A stretch of DNA of 20,240 nucleotides from Reticulitermes lucifugus (GCA_026260175.1 JAKCWW010001008.1:42812-63051), one strand, 5' to 3'. Shown: positions 8,785-17,759, counted from the first letter of the stretch. Numbers and translations are program-made. Notes: generated by a model from the letters alone, not told the origin.

Positions 8785-9015
8785 GTTTCTGTGTCTGTAC
8801 TTCCAGCATTCTTGTGTGACTCACTGTGGAGGCCCAGATTTAATCTCAGGCCAGTCCACATGGGATCTGTGGTGGACAAAGTGTCACTGTGACGAGGTTT
8901 TCTCCAACCATTTGGGTTTTCCCGTGTCTGTCTCATTACATCAATGCTCGATACTCGTATTTCATTCATCTACCACTGACACTACATGGTATTAGCAGCT
9001 GACAGTGCCATTAAT
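8785..9015 (+). mobile_element. SINE B copy 1, tRNA-derived type
   Basis: A degenerate B-box-like segment (CCCAGATTTAATCTC, 8833-8847) is followed by GGCCAGTCCACATGGGAT, TGTGGTGGACAAAG, GGTTTTCTCC, GGGTTTTCCC and ATTCATCTACCACTGACACT, ending near CAGCTGACAGTGCCATTAA. The order is repeated in diverged form at 12065-12236. The layout (promoter-like head, body, AT-rich end) is that of a tRNA-derived SINE. It resembles a SINE I associate with termites and cockroaches. The - strand frame 8969-8757 is a reading through it. Confidence 0.65.
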
Positions 9016-9390
9016 TAAAAGACTTCTCTCGTCTCATGCATGATGTGAACTGGATGTCTCAACTGTTGAAATGCCACAAGAGAATATACTGAGCTGAAGT
9101 GACATTCTAGAAGTGAGATTTTAATACAACATTCATGGGACTTACAAAGCTATGAGGATTTATAAATAGTTACAGCAATGTTAAGTCTGTTACTTGCTTT
9201 CAATGACATACTTCATATGATTTTCAAGACAAATGCAGACTGCTTCCCTGTACAGGATTAACAGGTTGGTCTTCCTCGTGGGGAGGGACTGTTGTCTGTG
9301 AGGTACAAAATAAAATTACACTGAGAACAATTTAGTTTTATGGACTAGTATTCCATGTAGATTACATGATTATATTTTGCATGCTACACT
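9016..9390. other. 3' flank of the minus-strand zinc-finger gene
   Basis: AT-rich DNA with no supported gene or repeat. Confidence 0.4.
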
Positions 9391-9396
9391 TTTAAT
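9391..9396 (-). terminator. ATTAAA polyadenylation signal candidate
   Basis: On the - strand ATTAAA lies about 110 bp beyond the stop codon of the minus-strand zinc-finger exon. It is the common variant of the signal; chance occurrence in AT-rich DNA is possible. Confidence 0.4.
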
Positions 9397-9504
9397 CAAG
9401 GGAGATAACTTTAGTTACACTGTCAAACATACTGCAACACTCTTGTGAAACACAAATCCAAATGGAATCCGTTCACTTAGTAAGAGGGAACACTTGTTTG
9501 TGAC

Positions 9505-10143
9505 TTAGTTACTTCGCTGCACTGAACGTGGTTTGCAAGCATCACACTCATAAAACTTAACTCCTTTGTGTACTTGAAGGTGTCGCTTAAGGTTTCCTTT
9601 CCTTGAAAAGGCCATATTACATACAGGGCACTGGAAGGGCTTTTCCCCTGTGTGCATTGAAGCATGAGTCTTAAGATGTGCCTGTTGTGTGAATGCCTTG
9701 TTACACACAGGGCAAGTATAACGTTTCTCTCCAGAATGCACGACTAGATGCCTGTTCAGGGAACTCATGTATCGAAACGCCTTGCCACAAGTTGTGCATT
9801 TACAGGGTTTGTTAGAAACCATGGCATCATCTTGTGACTCAAGAAAGTGTTGCATGTTAAATTTCTTTATACAGTTAGAGCAGTGATGTGGTGTCTCTGT
9901 TGTTGAGTCCCCACTTTCAAAAGAGATTTTCTCACACATGAGGCACTTAAAAAGTTGTTGCAATGATGAAGATACAGGTGCACAGTTTTTCTCCTCATTA
10001 TTAGAAGGGATGCGTATGCCTCGTGATGACAACATATTACTTGATTCTTGTATTACATGGCCTGTGTTCACATCTAGAGAGTAGGTCTGGAGAAATGTAG
10101 AGTCACCAGTAAGGGTCACATCTTTGTCCTTTATTAAAAACAG
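9505..10143 (-). CDS. C2H2 zinc-finger protein, 3' terminal exon only
   Basis: This is probably the last coding exon of a nuclear DNA-binding protein. The acceptor TGCTTTTACAG|CTG places the exon start at 10143 in phase 0. The open frame extends further upstream to 10215, but that part (MSMNRYRSILGICSN...) is likely intronic. Three complete C2H2 fingers follow one another: C-X2-C at 140/143, 168/171 and 196/199 with histidines at 156/160, 184/188 and 212/216 (numbered from the ATG at 10215), joined by SGEK and TGEKPF linkers. N-terminal to them are CLMC and CSNC pairs 17 residues apart whose histidines are missing. After finger 3, FYECDAC begins a fourth finger but the protein stops nine residues later (stop 9507-9505). 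Upstream exons were not identified. The gene converges on the + strand zinc-finger gene. Confidence 0.8.
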   Translation of the reverse strand: MFLIKDKDVTLTGDSTFLQTYSLDVNTGHVIQESSNMLSSRGIRIPSNNEEKNCAPVSSSLQQLFKCLMCEKISFESGDSTTETPHHCSNCIKKFNMQHFLESQDDAMVSNKPCKCTTCGKAFRYMSSLNRHLVVHSGEKRYTCPVCNKAFTQQAHLKTHASMHTGEKPFQCPVCNMAFSRKGNLKRHLQVHKGVKFYECDACKPRSVQRSN

Positions 10144-10154
10144 CTGTAAAAGCA
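10144..10154 (-). other. 3' splice acceptor of the minus-strand zinc-finger exon
   Basis: On the - strand TGCTTTTACAG precedes CTG, a pyrimidine tract with consensus AG. The phase matches the downstream frame (phase 0). Confidence 0.6.
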
Positions 10155-10314
10155 GAAAAATCTTGAGTGGATTACTACATATGCCTAAAATGCTCCTGTA
10201 CCTATTCATGCTCATTCATGGTAATCACAGTCTTAAGAGATACAAATCACTGCCCAGGAGGGTAATATGGAAAGCCAACAACAAATCAGATGCCACTAGA
10301 GTATAACAATGGGA

Positions 10315-10580
10315 GGAGATGGAGTGGTTTATAAACCAATCAATCATTCACCTATTATTTACATCCCGCATTTGGAGTTTTGCTGGACTTGATGTGAGAA
10401 AAGGGAGGATGGGAAACATATTTTGTTAGGATGTAGTGACACTAAAAATTGGAGATAATATGTGAATTGCAGGAAATTATTTACAAACCATAGTTAATTA
10501 TGATGTTATAAATAAAGATATTAAAGAACATATATGTTCTACAGTGAAGGGTAAATGGAAGGTGTGTATATATAAAAAAC
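10315..10580 (+). pseudogene. LINE reverse-transcriptase C-terminal remnant (HILLxC motif)
   Basis: Codons 10402-10455 read REDGKHILLGCSDTKNWR before a TAA. An H-x4-C segment followed by DTxxWR resembles the cysteine/histidine C-terminal motif of several non-LTR retrotransposon polyproteins. Downstream, in other frames, CRKLFTNHS and NYDVINKDIKEHI look like continuing remnants, so there are frameshifts. Upstream sequence (10315-10400) is probably the same element. The clade cannot be decided. It lies in the presumed intron or 5' flank of the minus-strand zinc-finger gene. Confidence 0.5.
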
Positions 10581-10639
10581 ACACTAGTAGATAAAGGGAA
10601 AGGGATACACAAAAATATTAATTATGGAACAGGATGGTG

Positions 10640-10940
10640 GAGCTAGGATAGGACATTCGGTATAGCTACTAAGCTATGGGTTGGACAACCAAGGAATTGT
10701 GGGTCAATACCCACCATGGGCATGAGATTTTTCTCTTCTCAAAAATGTCCAGACCAACTCTGGGGCCCATGCAGACTTCTATTCAGTTAGTACCAGGGGT
10801 GCTTTCCACAGAAGTAAAGCAGCCAGGGCATAAGGCTGGCCACTCACTTCCCTCAAGTGTTGAGGTTAAGAATTAGTGGAGCTGTAATTCCACTCCTTTG
10901 TATGTCTTCATGGTGTGCACAGGGACTTTACCTTAATTTT
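10640..10940 (+). mobile_element. SINE A copy 2, nearly full length, tRNA-derived
   Basis: The tRNA-like head includes TATAGCTACTAAGCTATGGG at 10661-10680 (A-box region) and GTGGGTCAATACCC at 10699-10712 (B box, compare GGTTCGAATCC). The body keeps the family order GAGATTTTTCTCTTCTC, ATGTCCAGACCAAC, CAGTTAGTACCAGGGGTGC, TAAAGCAGCCAGGGC, GGAGCTGTAATTCCACTCC and CTTCATGGTG, ending ACTTTACCTTAATTTTATAAAATT. It is the reverse complement arrangement of the copies at 3833 and 14105. Internal pol III promoter boxes are degenerate. The + strand frame 10676-10876 is a reading through it. Confidence 0.7.
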
Positions 10941-11049
10941 ATAAAATTGAATGGACCTAGCTTTAGTCAGTGTACAGTACAGCCTTGCAGTTTGTGATAA
11001 ATTGAGACTGATAAAACCAGTAACCACAATCTGCAGACAGTATTGATCT
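10941..11049. other. Unassigned spacer
   Basis: Short stretch between SINE A copy 2 and the family E module; nothing recognised. Confidence 0.3.
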
Positions 11050-11185
11050 ATGAAAGATGTTACATTCTCATGGCAGTGACTAAGAAGACGCTGTCTCCTG
11101 GCATGTAACACCATGTAGTCTGGTAGAAATTTACCATTGCTTCCGAGAGTATAGTCTCGTATCCCAGAAACCAGTGTCTTCAATA
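11050..11185 (-). repeat. Family E retroelement tail, minus strand
   Basis: On the - strand ATTGAAGACA (opposite 11182-11177) stands for the CTGAAGA core, GAAGCAATGGTAAATT (11143-11128) for the GAAA half, and TACCAGACTACATGGTGTTAC then GAGACAGCG, GCCATGAGAATGT follow in the order seen at 7960-7800 and 17678-17585. The 91-codon frame 11183-10908 runs through this repeat and is not a gene. The hammerhead-like core is too decayed to be active. Confidence 0.5.
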
Positions 11186-11189
11186 CTGA

Positions 11190-12050
11190 GCTGTTTATAA
11201 TCCAAATTCCTACAGATTTGTACGGCTAACAAATACCCCTCACCTTCGAAAGAGAATAACGCTGTTTAAAGCTTTCCTGAGGTGAAAATTGGTGAAGTGT
11301 TTCTTGTTTCTATTTTAAATTTACCAGAGTACATGATATTGTTTGATCTAAAGGAGCTCTGTAACACTTGTACTGTATCAGTGTGGTACTTTGTAATCAA
11401 ATGTGCACCTTCCATGCTTCATGTACTGAATGAGCAGTAGCAATGATATAGAGTAAATTTGCATAACCTGCTGTCCTGGGAATGATGGAGTACTCACAGT
11501 ATATTACACGTGATATTTGAGTATTCTAAAACACTAGCAAAATGTAATTATGACACAAATGCCGTATTTCCATGAACTGTTTACAAACATAACCATACAT
11601 TTGTGAATGATATTTACTCAGTATGAAGGACCATATTATGCCACTTCTGGCCAATTATGTGAACTCTCTCCTCTTCAAACACAGCAACTCACAACAATGT
11701 CAAAGTGGTGTAACATGCCAGATGTAATGCCTTAGGGTTTTTAAAGCATGTTCATATATGCCTCAATTATCAAGTCATAAAGTATCAACTTTACAAACAA
11801 TTGCGCCTTATAACATTAAGCCTCTCCATTATCAGACAAATGAACCTCTGTTCACAGATAAGTGATATCAGATATGAACTACTGTTCAAAGATTCTGCAA
11901 TTTTCTGCACACCACATTTTAAATGACTGGGCTAGTTGCATTTCCAAGTTCATATTCAGATCTTTGAACAGCAACCAACATACATTCATATACACTAACA
12001 CAGAGCACACGACGCACTTACTTCCCGTCTAAGACTCAACTGTTTAGAAT
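11190..12050. other. AT-rich DNA without recognised features
   Basis: No supported gene, RNA or repeat found. Upstream exons of the minus-strand zinc-finger gene could lie in it, but I found no convincing acidic coding exon with matching splice sites. Confidence 0.45.
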
Positions 12051-12057
12051 TCTTTGT

Positions 12058-12236
12058 TCACTAAGCAGTCCATGTCAGATTTGTGGTGGAAAAATTGGCA
12101 TTGGGACCAGTTTTTCTCCAATTGTTTTGCTTTTCCATCAGCATCACTCCACCAGTGCTTCACATACCCATTCATTCATCCATCACCAATGCTACATAGC
12201 CTTAGCAACTGACAGCATTGTTAAATAAAACACAAT
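12058..12236 (+). mobile_element. SINE B copy 2, degenerate
   Basis: AGTCCATGTCAGATTTGTGGTGG, then CAGTTTTTCTCC, TTTTGCTTTTCC, CATTCATTCATCCATCACC, CTACATAGCC and GCAACTGACAGCATTGTTAAATAAAA follow the order of copy 1 at 8847-9015. The tRNA-like head is not recognisable, so this copy is 5'-truncated or decayed. Confidence 0.6.
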
Positions 12237-12409
12237 GTTAAAAATTAATTATTTTTATTCATGTAACACGCTCAAAATATTCATGGAATATTTCTGAGTG
12301 AACAAGCTAATGTAATCAGAACATATACCTTTGTTAGTGTCTTACTTTCTTATCACGTCTTATACACTTCAGACTGTATTACAACAGGGTTGACTACACC
12401 TAAGTCACA

Positions 12410-12655
12410 TAAACTGCACCACAGTTGCCACCATAGATAAAAATATGTGACATGTACGCCACGAAGGTTAGGTGTTGTAAGTTATAGCACTGAAATTCAA
12501 CATGCATAAAAATGCAAAATATGTCATCTACCAAGGGTGGAACTTGTTTTCAGACTACTAATGTCAACTGAAGCCACAGTTGCCAACATACGTTAGGTTT
12601 TGTTGCACCTACCAAAGCTGGTGCTATATGCCAATACACATTAGGGTTAGGCTGG
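12410..12655. repeat. Possible repeat with internal duplicated segment
   Basis: CCACAGTTGCCACCATA (near 12419) and CCACAGTTGCCAACATA (near 12575) share 16 of 17 bases, and ACGAAGGTTAGGTGTTGT and ACGTTAGGTTTTGTTGC follow each. The block looks like two diverged copies of one unit of about 155 bp. No coding content. Confidence 0.4.
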
Positions 12656-12771
12656 AAGGTTTCATTTTAGTGACACAAACTTTAGAATGAGAATTACAAT
12701 TTATTTACATTCCGTTGATCTTCATGGTACAACGATACTGAACATGTCACAGTACAGATATAATACAGAGC

Positions 12772-12905
12772 CTTTATTTTATCCGACAACCATCATTTGT
12801 CACTTTCCACCATGTGTGTGGGCAGTCAGTGAAGTGTGTTACATTAAATGATAAACGAGCCGACAGGAAGTGAAAACCAACAGTTTTCAAATAAAATAAT
12901 GATGC
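12772..12905 (+). repeat. Dispersed repeat C, copy 2
   Basis: Blocks 12774-12803 (TTTATTTTATCCGACAACC...TTTGTCACT) and 12856-12903 (GAGCCGACAGGAAGTGAAAACC...AAATAAAATAATG) match copy 1 at 6567 and 6810. The two blocks are closer here. The repeat may extend beyond 12905, but copy 1 does not let me extend it. Confidence 0.5.
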
Positions 12906-12909
12906 AATG

Positions 12910-14100
12910 TAATAGAATTCAAATATGAGATACATGGATTGTATAGCTATTTAGTCATCTTGTAAAAATATCACGTACTTCAGATGAAATAGCAAAATAT
13001 TCCTGTCAAAAATTACCTAATAATATTCACAGTACTTACGAAGGTTAGTTGGAAGAAACTTTTCTATGGAGTAGAACTGTGTTGGCAGCGCATATTCGTT
13101 ACGTTTTCTAGTACTCAAGATGAAAAAAACATAGCAACAGACTAACTAAGGCACATTATTTGGACTGCCAATACTCATAAGTATAGCTTTTGTTGCAGAA
13201 ATAGAGCATTTTCAAAGTGGTGGTGAATGACGAATGGTCAATAGTAACATATTGCAAGGGATGTAAGTGCGTCCCCTGCTCTACATTCTGATTCATTTCA
13301 TGGTTCTCTCTAAAAAAAATTACATGTAACATCACAGAATTCGAAAGCACAAATTATACACACCTGTACTAATTTAATTTCCCGATAATTAACTGCCATC
13401 TGTGAATTACAGCATGGTGACTTGTTTTGAATTTATTACAGCGAACACAAGTGAGTCCAGTATTTACTGTTCATTCTCACTCTCACCAATTTATCCCAGC
13501 ACTATTGTTTTACTCCTTCAGTCTTGAAAGGCCTAATTTCTTTCTTTAATAAATATCTGCAGTGTGAAAAGTATGATGAATAAATTAACCAAGATTGTGT
13601 TCAGGGCTTTGTAGTGAGGACTGAAGTTGTCTAGCTATAATGCATTTTGCCACTTCAAAGATATGTTTATATTCTTTTTGCCTAACCTTTTTTCCCCATC
13701 ACTACTTCCATTCACCGCAAAAACGGCACGATACTGCCAATGCTCCTAACTTTAGATTTTTACCTATTATATGTAATGTTCAGGCGCGTTCGCAAAACAA
13801 TTGCGAAAAGCGACCGTTGCTTTGTCAAGTAATTAAATTTGCACATGCAACTGGGCTCCCACTGGACGGATTGTCATGTGGTTTTATACTGGGGAGTCTT
13901 ACTAACATCTGTCGACCAAATTCAATTTGGTTAAAATCGTACAAAAGTAAGACCTACGTTCATTTATTGTAACTCGTACAACACGCCAAGTAACGCTTAC
14001 TTCTCCTCTGGCCGATGCTCTTAGCTGTACTCTGAACCCACCACAGATGACAATTCCGATTCCAGTAGACTTCGAAGGATAGTATACTAGATAATCTGTG
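12910..14100. other. Intergenic DNA, one small hairpin
   Basis: TTCGCAA (13789-13795) and TTGCGAA (13801-13807) form a perfect 7-bp inverted repeat around AACAA, in a locally CpG-richer patch (13725-13830). Otherwise nothing recognised. The frame 13640-13972 has no domain. Confidence 0.4.
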
Positions 14101-14104
14101 GTAT

Positions 14105-14350
14105 TTAACAACGTGAAAGTCCCCGCCCACACCACGAAGGCTTGCAGAGGGTGAGAAGCATAATTCCACTAATTCTTAACCTAGGCTGTAGGTAGAAAAT
14201 AGCCCATGTCATGCCCCAACCGCTTTATCCGCGTGAAATAACCCCGGTACCCATTGCATAGAAGGTTGAATGGGCTCCAGAGCAAGTCTGGACGTTTTGC
14301 TACTGCCGGGATACAAACTCGGTGTCATTATGCCCGTCGCCTAGCCATTA
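14105..14350 (-). mobile_element. SINE A copy 3, antisense, full unit with tRNA-like head
   Basis: On the - strand the head reads TATAATGGCTAGGCGACGGG (A-box region, about 14348-14329), then the B-box-like ACCGAGTTTGTATCCCGG (14322-14305), followed by GTCCAGACTTGCTCTGGAGC, CAATGGGTACCGGGGTTATTT, GCGGTTGGGGCATGAC and CAGCCTAGGTTA, ending at CCTTCGTGGTG and GGGGACTTTCACG. The order agrees with copy 2. Both - strand frames 14135-13902 and 14169-13960 overlap it and are not credible genes. Confidence 0.65.
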
Positions 14351-14379
14351 TACTGACTATACAATGTATTTGTATATAT

Positions 14380-14490
14380 TTAAATTGTTATATGATGTGT
14401 AGTATTTTGGCTATTGTTTAACTGGACTTGTCCAATTGTTGCTTATGTAACAGTTATGGATGCTAAATAAATTGTAAAATTGTAAAAGGC
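14380..14490 (+). mobile_element. Probable LINE 3' end with TTGTAA-type tail
   Basis: TTTAACTGGACTTGTCC, then ATGGATGCTAAATAAATTGTAAAATTGTAAAA, has the look of a non-LTR retrotransposon 3' terminus with a short repeated tail. A second TGTAATTGTAATTGTAAT tract lies at 14626-14644. Assignment rests on resemblance and is uncertain. Confidence 0.35.
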
Positions 14491-14699
14491 AAGACAATAC
14501 CATGTTGATTGGTGCTGACTACGCTATCCCCACCCCCACAATAATGTCCATGCTACCGAGAAAGAACGTTAGTATTAGGGTTAGATACTTTCTCATTCAG
14601 GATAAGGGCCAGTGCTGAGATTTTGTGTAATTGTAATTGTAATTTATTATTATATTATACAACAGGGAAGAAATCTGTGAGTAGTTGGTTGATTATTAA

Positions 14700-15685
14700 T
14701 TTTTCAAAAGGATTTATACTTATGTTATTGTTAAACATAGCAGGTCGGGAAACTGCGTGCACCGAACTATTTTAAATCACTGGAGTTCAATGGCTGTGGC
14801 GGAAGTAGAAGGTTTCATGCACAGTCCTTTGGAACAAAGGTCTTGTGGCGCTGCAAGCGGCTTCTACGTGCGTTACTATAGCCGGTGATCAGTGGCTGTA
14901 TTTGGTATCGTATAGATGGTAGAGAATGGCATTTTTGCGGGCAAAGTTGTATTGCATGATGATTAACAACTATACTAGATGATCTGTGATTTCATCCATG
15001 GTTCTGGGATCATACAGTCGTGCATCCTTGCTTCTGTGACAAGATGGCCTCCAGCATATATTTGGCGGGAATTATAGAATCCAGTTAAATTCGTACACTC
15101 CACTACCTGTGAAAGTGTATTGAACTTTTAGAACGTGAGGTTATAATACAAATACAAATACAAACATCATTCTGTGGTGTTACTGACTAAAAGTCTGTAT
15201 TATGTTACGTGCGGGAAGTAGGTGAAGTGAATACTACAGTTCAATTTCAATTTAATGTATCTTCCAGAAATCTATGTACATAGATATAGAATCAGTAGTT
15301 GTTTGAAATGATGACATTGTTAAACACAGGAACAGAGGAATGTTAAACAGCCATTACACAAAGGCAAACCAACTACAGTGATACCTAGTGATTATCATGC
15401 ATGTGAGCGTGTAAATGTGTGAAAGTAGTGGTGTTCGATCAAGCTTACCGAACACGGCGACAACATAGGTTAAAGAGGTGGGAACGCCAATGGGCTGAGT
15501 TATCGAATCAGGTCGCAGCGTCGCCATCACAGACACGGTGAGTCGCTATTCTGCATTAGTTTCATGTTGTACTCGTATATACAGCTTCACCGCGCCTAAG
15601 AATTTTGTTGTCGCTTAAAAACTCATGCTGCCGCCACTAATGGCATGCATATAAAATTGACGGTGCGGGTACTCTAGCAAACTAA
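14700..15685. other. CpG-richer intergenic region with possible 5' exon
   Basis: The interval 15420-15600 is richer in CpG than its surroundings. It holds a CCAAT sequence near 15487 and a strong donor-like CACG|GTGAGT at 15538 on the + strand, which could mark an untranslated first exon of a gene beyond the window. No coding sequence supports it. The - strand frame 15536-15354 has no recognised domain. Confidence 0.25.
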
Positions 15686-15689
15686 CGCC

Positions 15690-16445
15690 ATGGAGCAGAG
15701 TCCTTCTTGAGAGGCTAATAGTTCTTCAGGTAGTCAAGAAATTTCCCGCGTTTTATGGGACCCGAAGGTTCATTACCGTGTTCACGAAAGCCTGTCATAT
15801 CCCTGCCCTGAGCCAGATAAGTCCAGTCCTCAATCGATCAGTTTTAATATTATTTTCCCCATCTATGCCTATTGTCTTCCAAATGGTCTATTTCCTTCAG
15901 GTTCCCCACCAAAACCCTGTATGCATCTCTCCTCTCCCCGATACGTGCCACATGACCTGCCCATCTCATGCTACTTGATTTGATCACCCAAATAATATTT
16001 GATGAGGAATAAAAATCGCCAAGCTTCTCAGTGTGCAATTTCGTCCAGCTCCCTGTTGCCTAGTCCCTCTTTAGCCCAAATATCTTCCTCAGCACCCTAT
16101 TCTCAAACACCCTCAAATTATGTTTTTGCCTCTGCTTGACAGATCAAGTTTCACATGCACATAAAAGCAACAGGCAAAATTATAGTTCTTTATATTATAA
16201 TTGTTATATTTTTAGAAATCAAATGGGAAGAAAAGGGATTCTGGATGGGGTGGTAGCAGGCATTCCCAGTGTTCAATCTGCTCTTAATTTTTTCACAAAT
16301 GCAATTTCGATTTTTTAGAGTTCTTCCCAAATGTTTGAACTTTGCCACAGTTTTAAAGAATTTATTGTCTATGTTTATTGTATTATTTTGCCCTGCATTC
16401 TGTTGATGAAGCTCCTAGTTTTGTCAGAATTTACTTCTAGAGTGG
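15690..16445 (-). pseudogene. LINE reverse-transcriptase pseudogene, C-terminal part with 3' UTR
   Basis: Read on the - strand, 16440-15753 encodes the C-terminal part of a non-LTR retrotransposon polyprotein. Recognisable pieces in order: EVNSDKT, then after a frameshift QNAGQNN, VAKFKHLGRTL, IKSRLNTGNACYH, RTIILPV, RVFENRVLRKIFG, SMRWAGHVARIGER, YRVLVGNLKE and, in another frame, VNTVMNLRVP before TAA (15755-15753). Lesions include TAA at 16192-16190 (tyrosine expected), TAG at 16062-16060 and further frameshifts. The sequence from 15752 to about 15690 is probably 3' UTR. The catalytic core lies upstream and is missing, so the copy is 5'-truncated. The + strand frame 15778-15978 is just its antisense. 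Clade undetermined, RTE/BovB-like or jockey-like. Confidence 0.85.
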
Positions 16446-16449
16446 TCTG

Positions 16450-16765
16450 TTTACTAGCAACTAATAAATGTGGTTACTCTAGCACCACTTAATATAGGTT
16501 CTTGACTAATGTTGAGTAGTAGATATTTGATGTGTAAGCATGTTTTCCTGTGGCTACTTTTTGATCAATATAAAGTAACAACATTGTGCCTACACAAAAT
16601 TTATATCTAATGCTTGGTTTTGTGGAATTTTGTATGCCAGTAACTGTAAGAAATATTGCCAACAGTTACAAACATAGCAAGAGTGAAAATTTGTGAATTT
16701 TTATTCCTCAAATATACGTCCTAATGAAGATAATATCAGAGTTATACAATAAGTTTAACAACGAA
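16450..16765. other. AT-rich DNA without recognised features
   Basis: Nothing supported on either strand. Confidence 0.4.
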
Positions 16766-16769
16766 AGTT

Positions 16770-16840
16770 AAGAAAGATGCAAATGCAGAATATGAAATAA
16801 TTCATCTATTCTATATGGATGACTTAACCTTCTGGTAGGC
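16770..16840 (+). pseudogene. Possible reverse-transcriptase core remnant (YMDD box)
   Basis: The + strand reads KDANAEYEIIHLFYMDDLTFW before a TAG. A Y-x-D-D box preceded by a hydrophobic stretch (here HLFYMDDL) is the catalytic motif of reverse transcriptases, and several LINE groups have HLLYMDDL. The open stretch is only about 22 codons, so chance cannot be excluded. Confidence 0.35.
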
Positions 16841-17440
16841 ACATCTAAAATTGTAACATTAAGGCCTGTTTGCATTGCATGAAGGGCTTATTAATTTTCT
16901 GAATGTATGAATTAACTTGTAGGGTTTCATGGTTGAAATAGAACAAAAGTACATGGACTAAATATTTACAGATATATTATGAATATTAGTTTTATATTTG
17001 TTTAAAACATTAACAAACAATAGCTTAGGTAGAAAATTTCTGATGCAGCAAAGAAAAATAAAATTGTAAAAGTGTGTTTATGTAACATCTTAAGAGTCAC
17101 CTACCTACCTTACTCAGCCAGGCATTGATATTCAAATGCCACCATCTTAACCAGATTTTGGTTAACCACTCTCACCATTTCCACTCACAAACTTGCTTTA
17201 AAATAGGGAATTTTGATGTGGAATCTATTCCCAGCAAGAGAATTGCTCTGAGTTTTGTTGTGTGAGAAATGAAGATAAAATCATCCTTCTGGTCATTTCT
17301 TGTTTAGTATGATCTAAGGAAAAGCCATAAAGGAATGTTTTTCTCTAAATGTGTGCTTCAGCATTGTTTGTATTGTACACTATTACGACATTGGTGTTCC
17401 GCAATGTTTAGCACCTTGAAAAGTATGTTAAATATCTATT
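16841..17440. other. AT-rich DNA without recognised features
   Basis: Nothing supported. The YMDD-bearing fragment may continue here in decayed form, but I cannot trace it. Confidence 0.35.
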
Positions 17441-17442
17441 TG

Positions 17443-17465
17443 AGTAAAGGTAAAGTAAAGTAAAG
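17443..17465. repeat. (TAAAG)n pentamer tract
   Basis: TAAAGGTAAAGTAAAGTAAAG, about four units. It resembles the GGTAAAGGTAAAG end of SINE A copy 1, but no SINE body follows. Confidence 0.6.
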
Positions 17466-17584
17466 TTCACTGTATAGGAGTTTCTTGGAATATCATATGT
17501 AGGAAACATATTTGATTCATAACCTTAACTATGAACCAACAGGAATTTCTGCACGTATGGAATGCGGTATGCATTTGATCCAGG

Positions 17585-17680
17585 TCATCGACTCTGCACT
17601 TCATGCAATTATAGCACACTATGGTTTCTAGCAAATAATTACCAGTGTTGTAGACAAGCACAGTGCCTCCATCTTCAGGG
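17585..17680 (-). repeat. Family E hammerhead-like module and tail, minus strand
   Basis: On the - strand CCTGAAGATGGAGGCA (core CTGAAGA opposite 17672-17678) leads to ACAACACTGGTAATTACCTGC, then CATAGTGTGCTATAATTGC, in the same order as at 11182-11050. GAAA has become CAAC. The - strand frame 17661-17467 arises from this repeat. Confidence 0.45.
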
Positions 17681-17759
17681 TCAGGCTGTCCAACTGCTCT
17701 GTGTTTTGGTAGATGGGAACCGATCTATCAGTCTATATGGTTTCACATTCTAGAACACC

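Noticed and set aside
10144..10215. N-terminal extension of the minus-strand zinc-finger frame up to an ATG at 10215
   Set aside because: TGCTTTTACAG in this stretch is a good acceptor in phase, and the residues before it look intronic.
13362..13410. Minus-strand mini-exon MAVNYREIKLVQ with acceptor- and donor-like ends
   Set aside because: Very short, no similarity to anything, and such combinations occur by chance in AT-rich DNA.
15354..15536. 60-codon minus frame as an upstream exon of the zinc-finger gene
   Set aside because: No acidic or finger sequence and no donor in a fitting phase; possibility not excluded, but unsupported.
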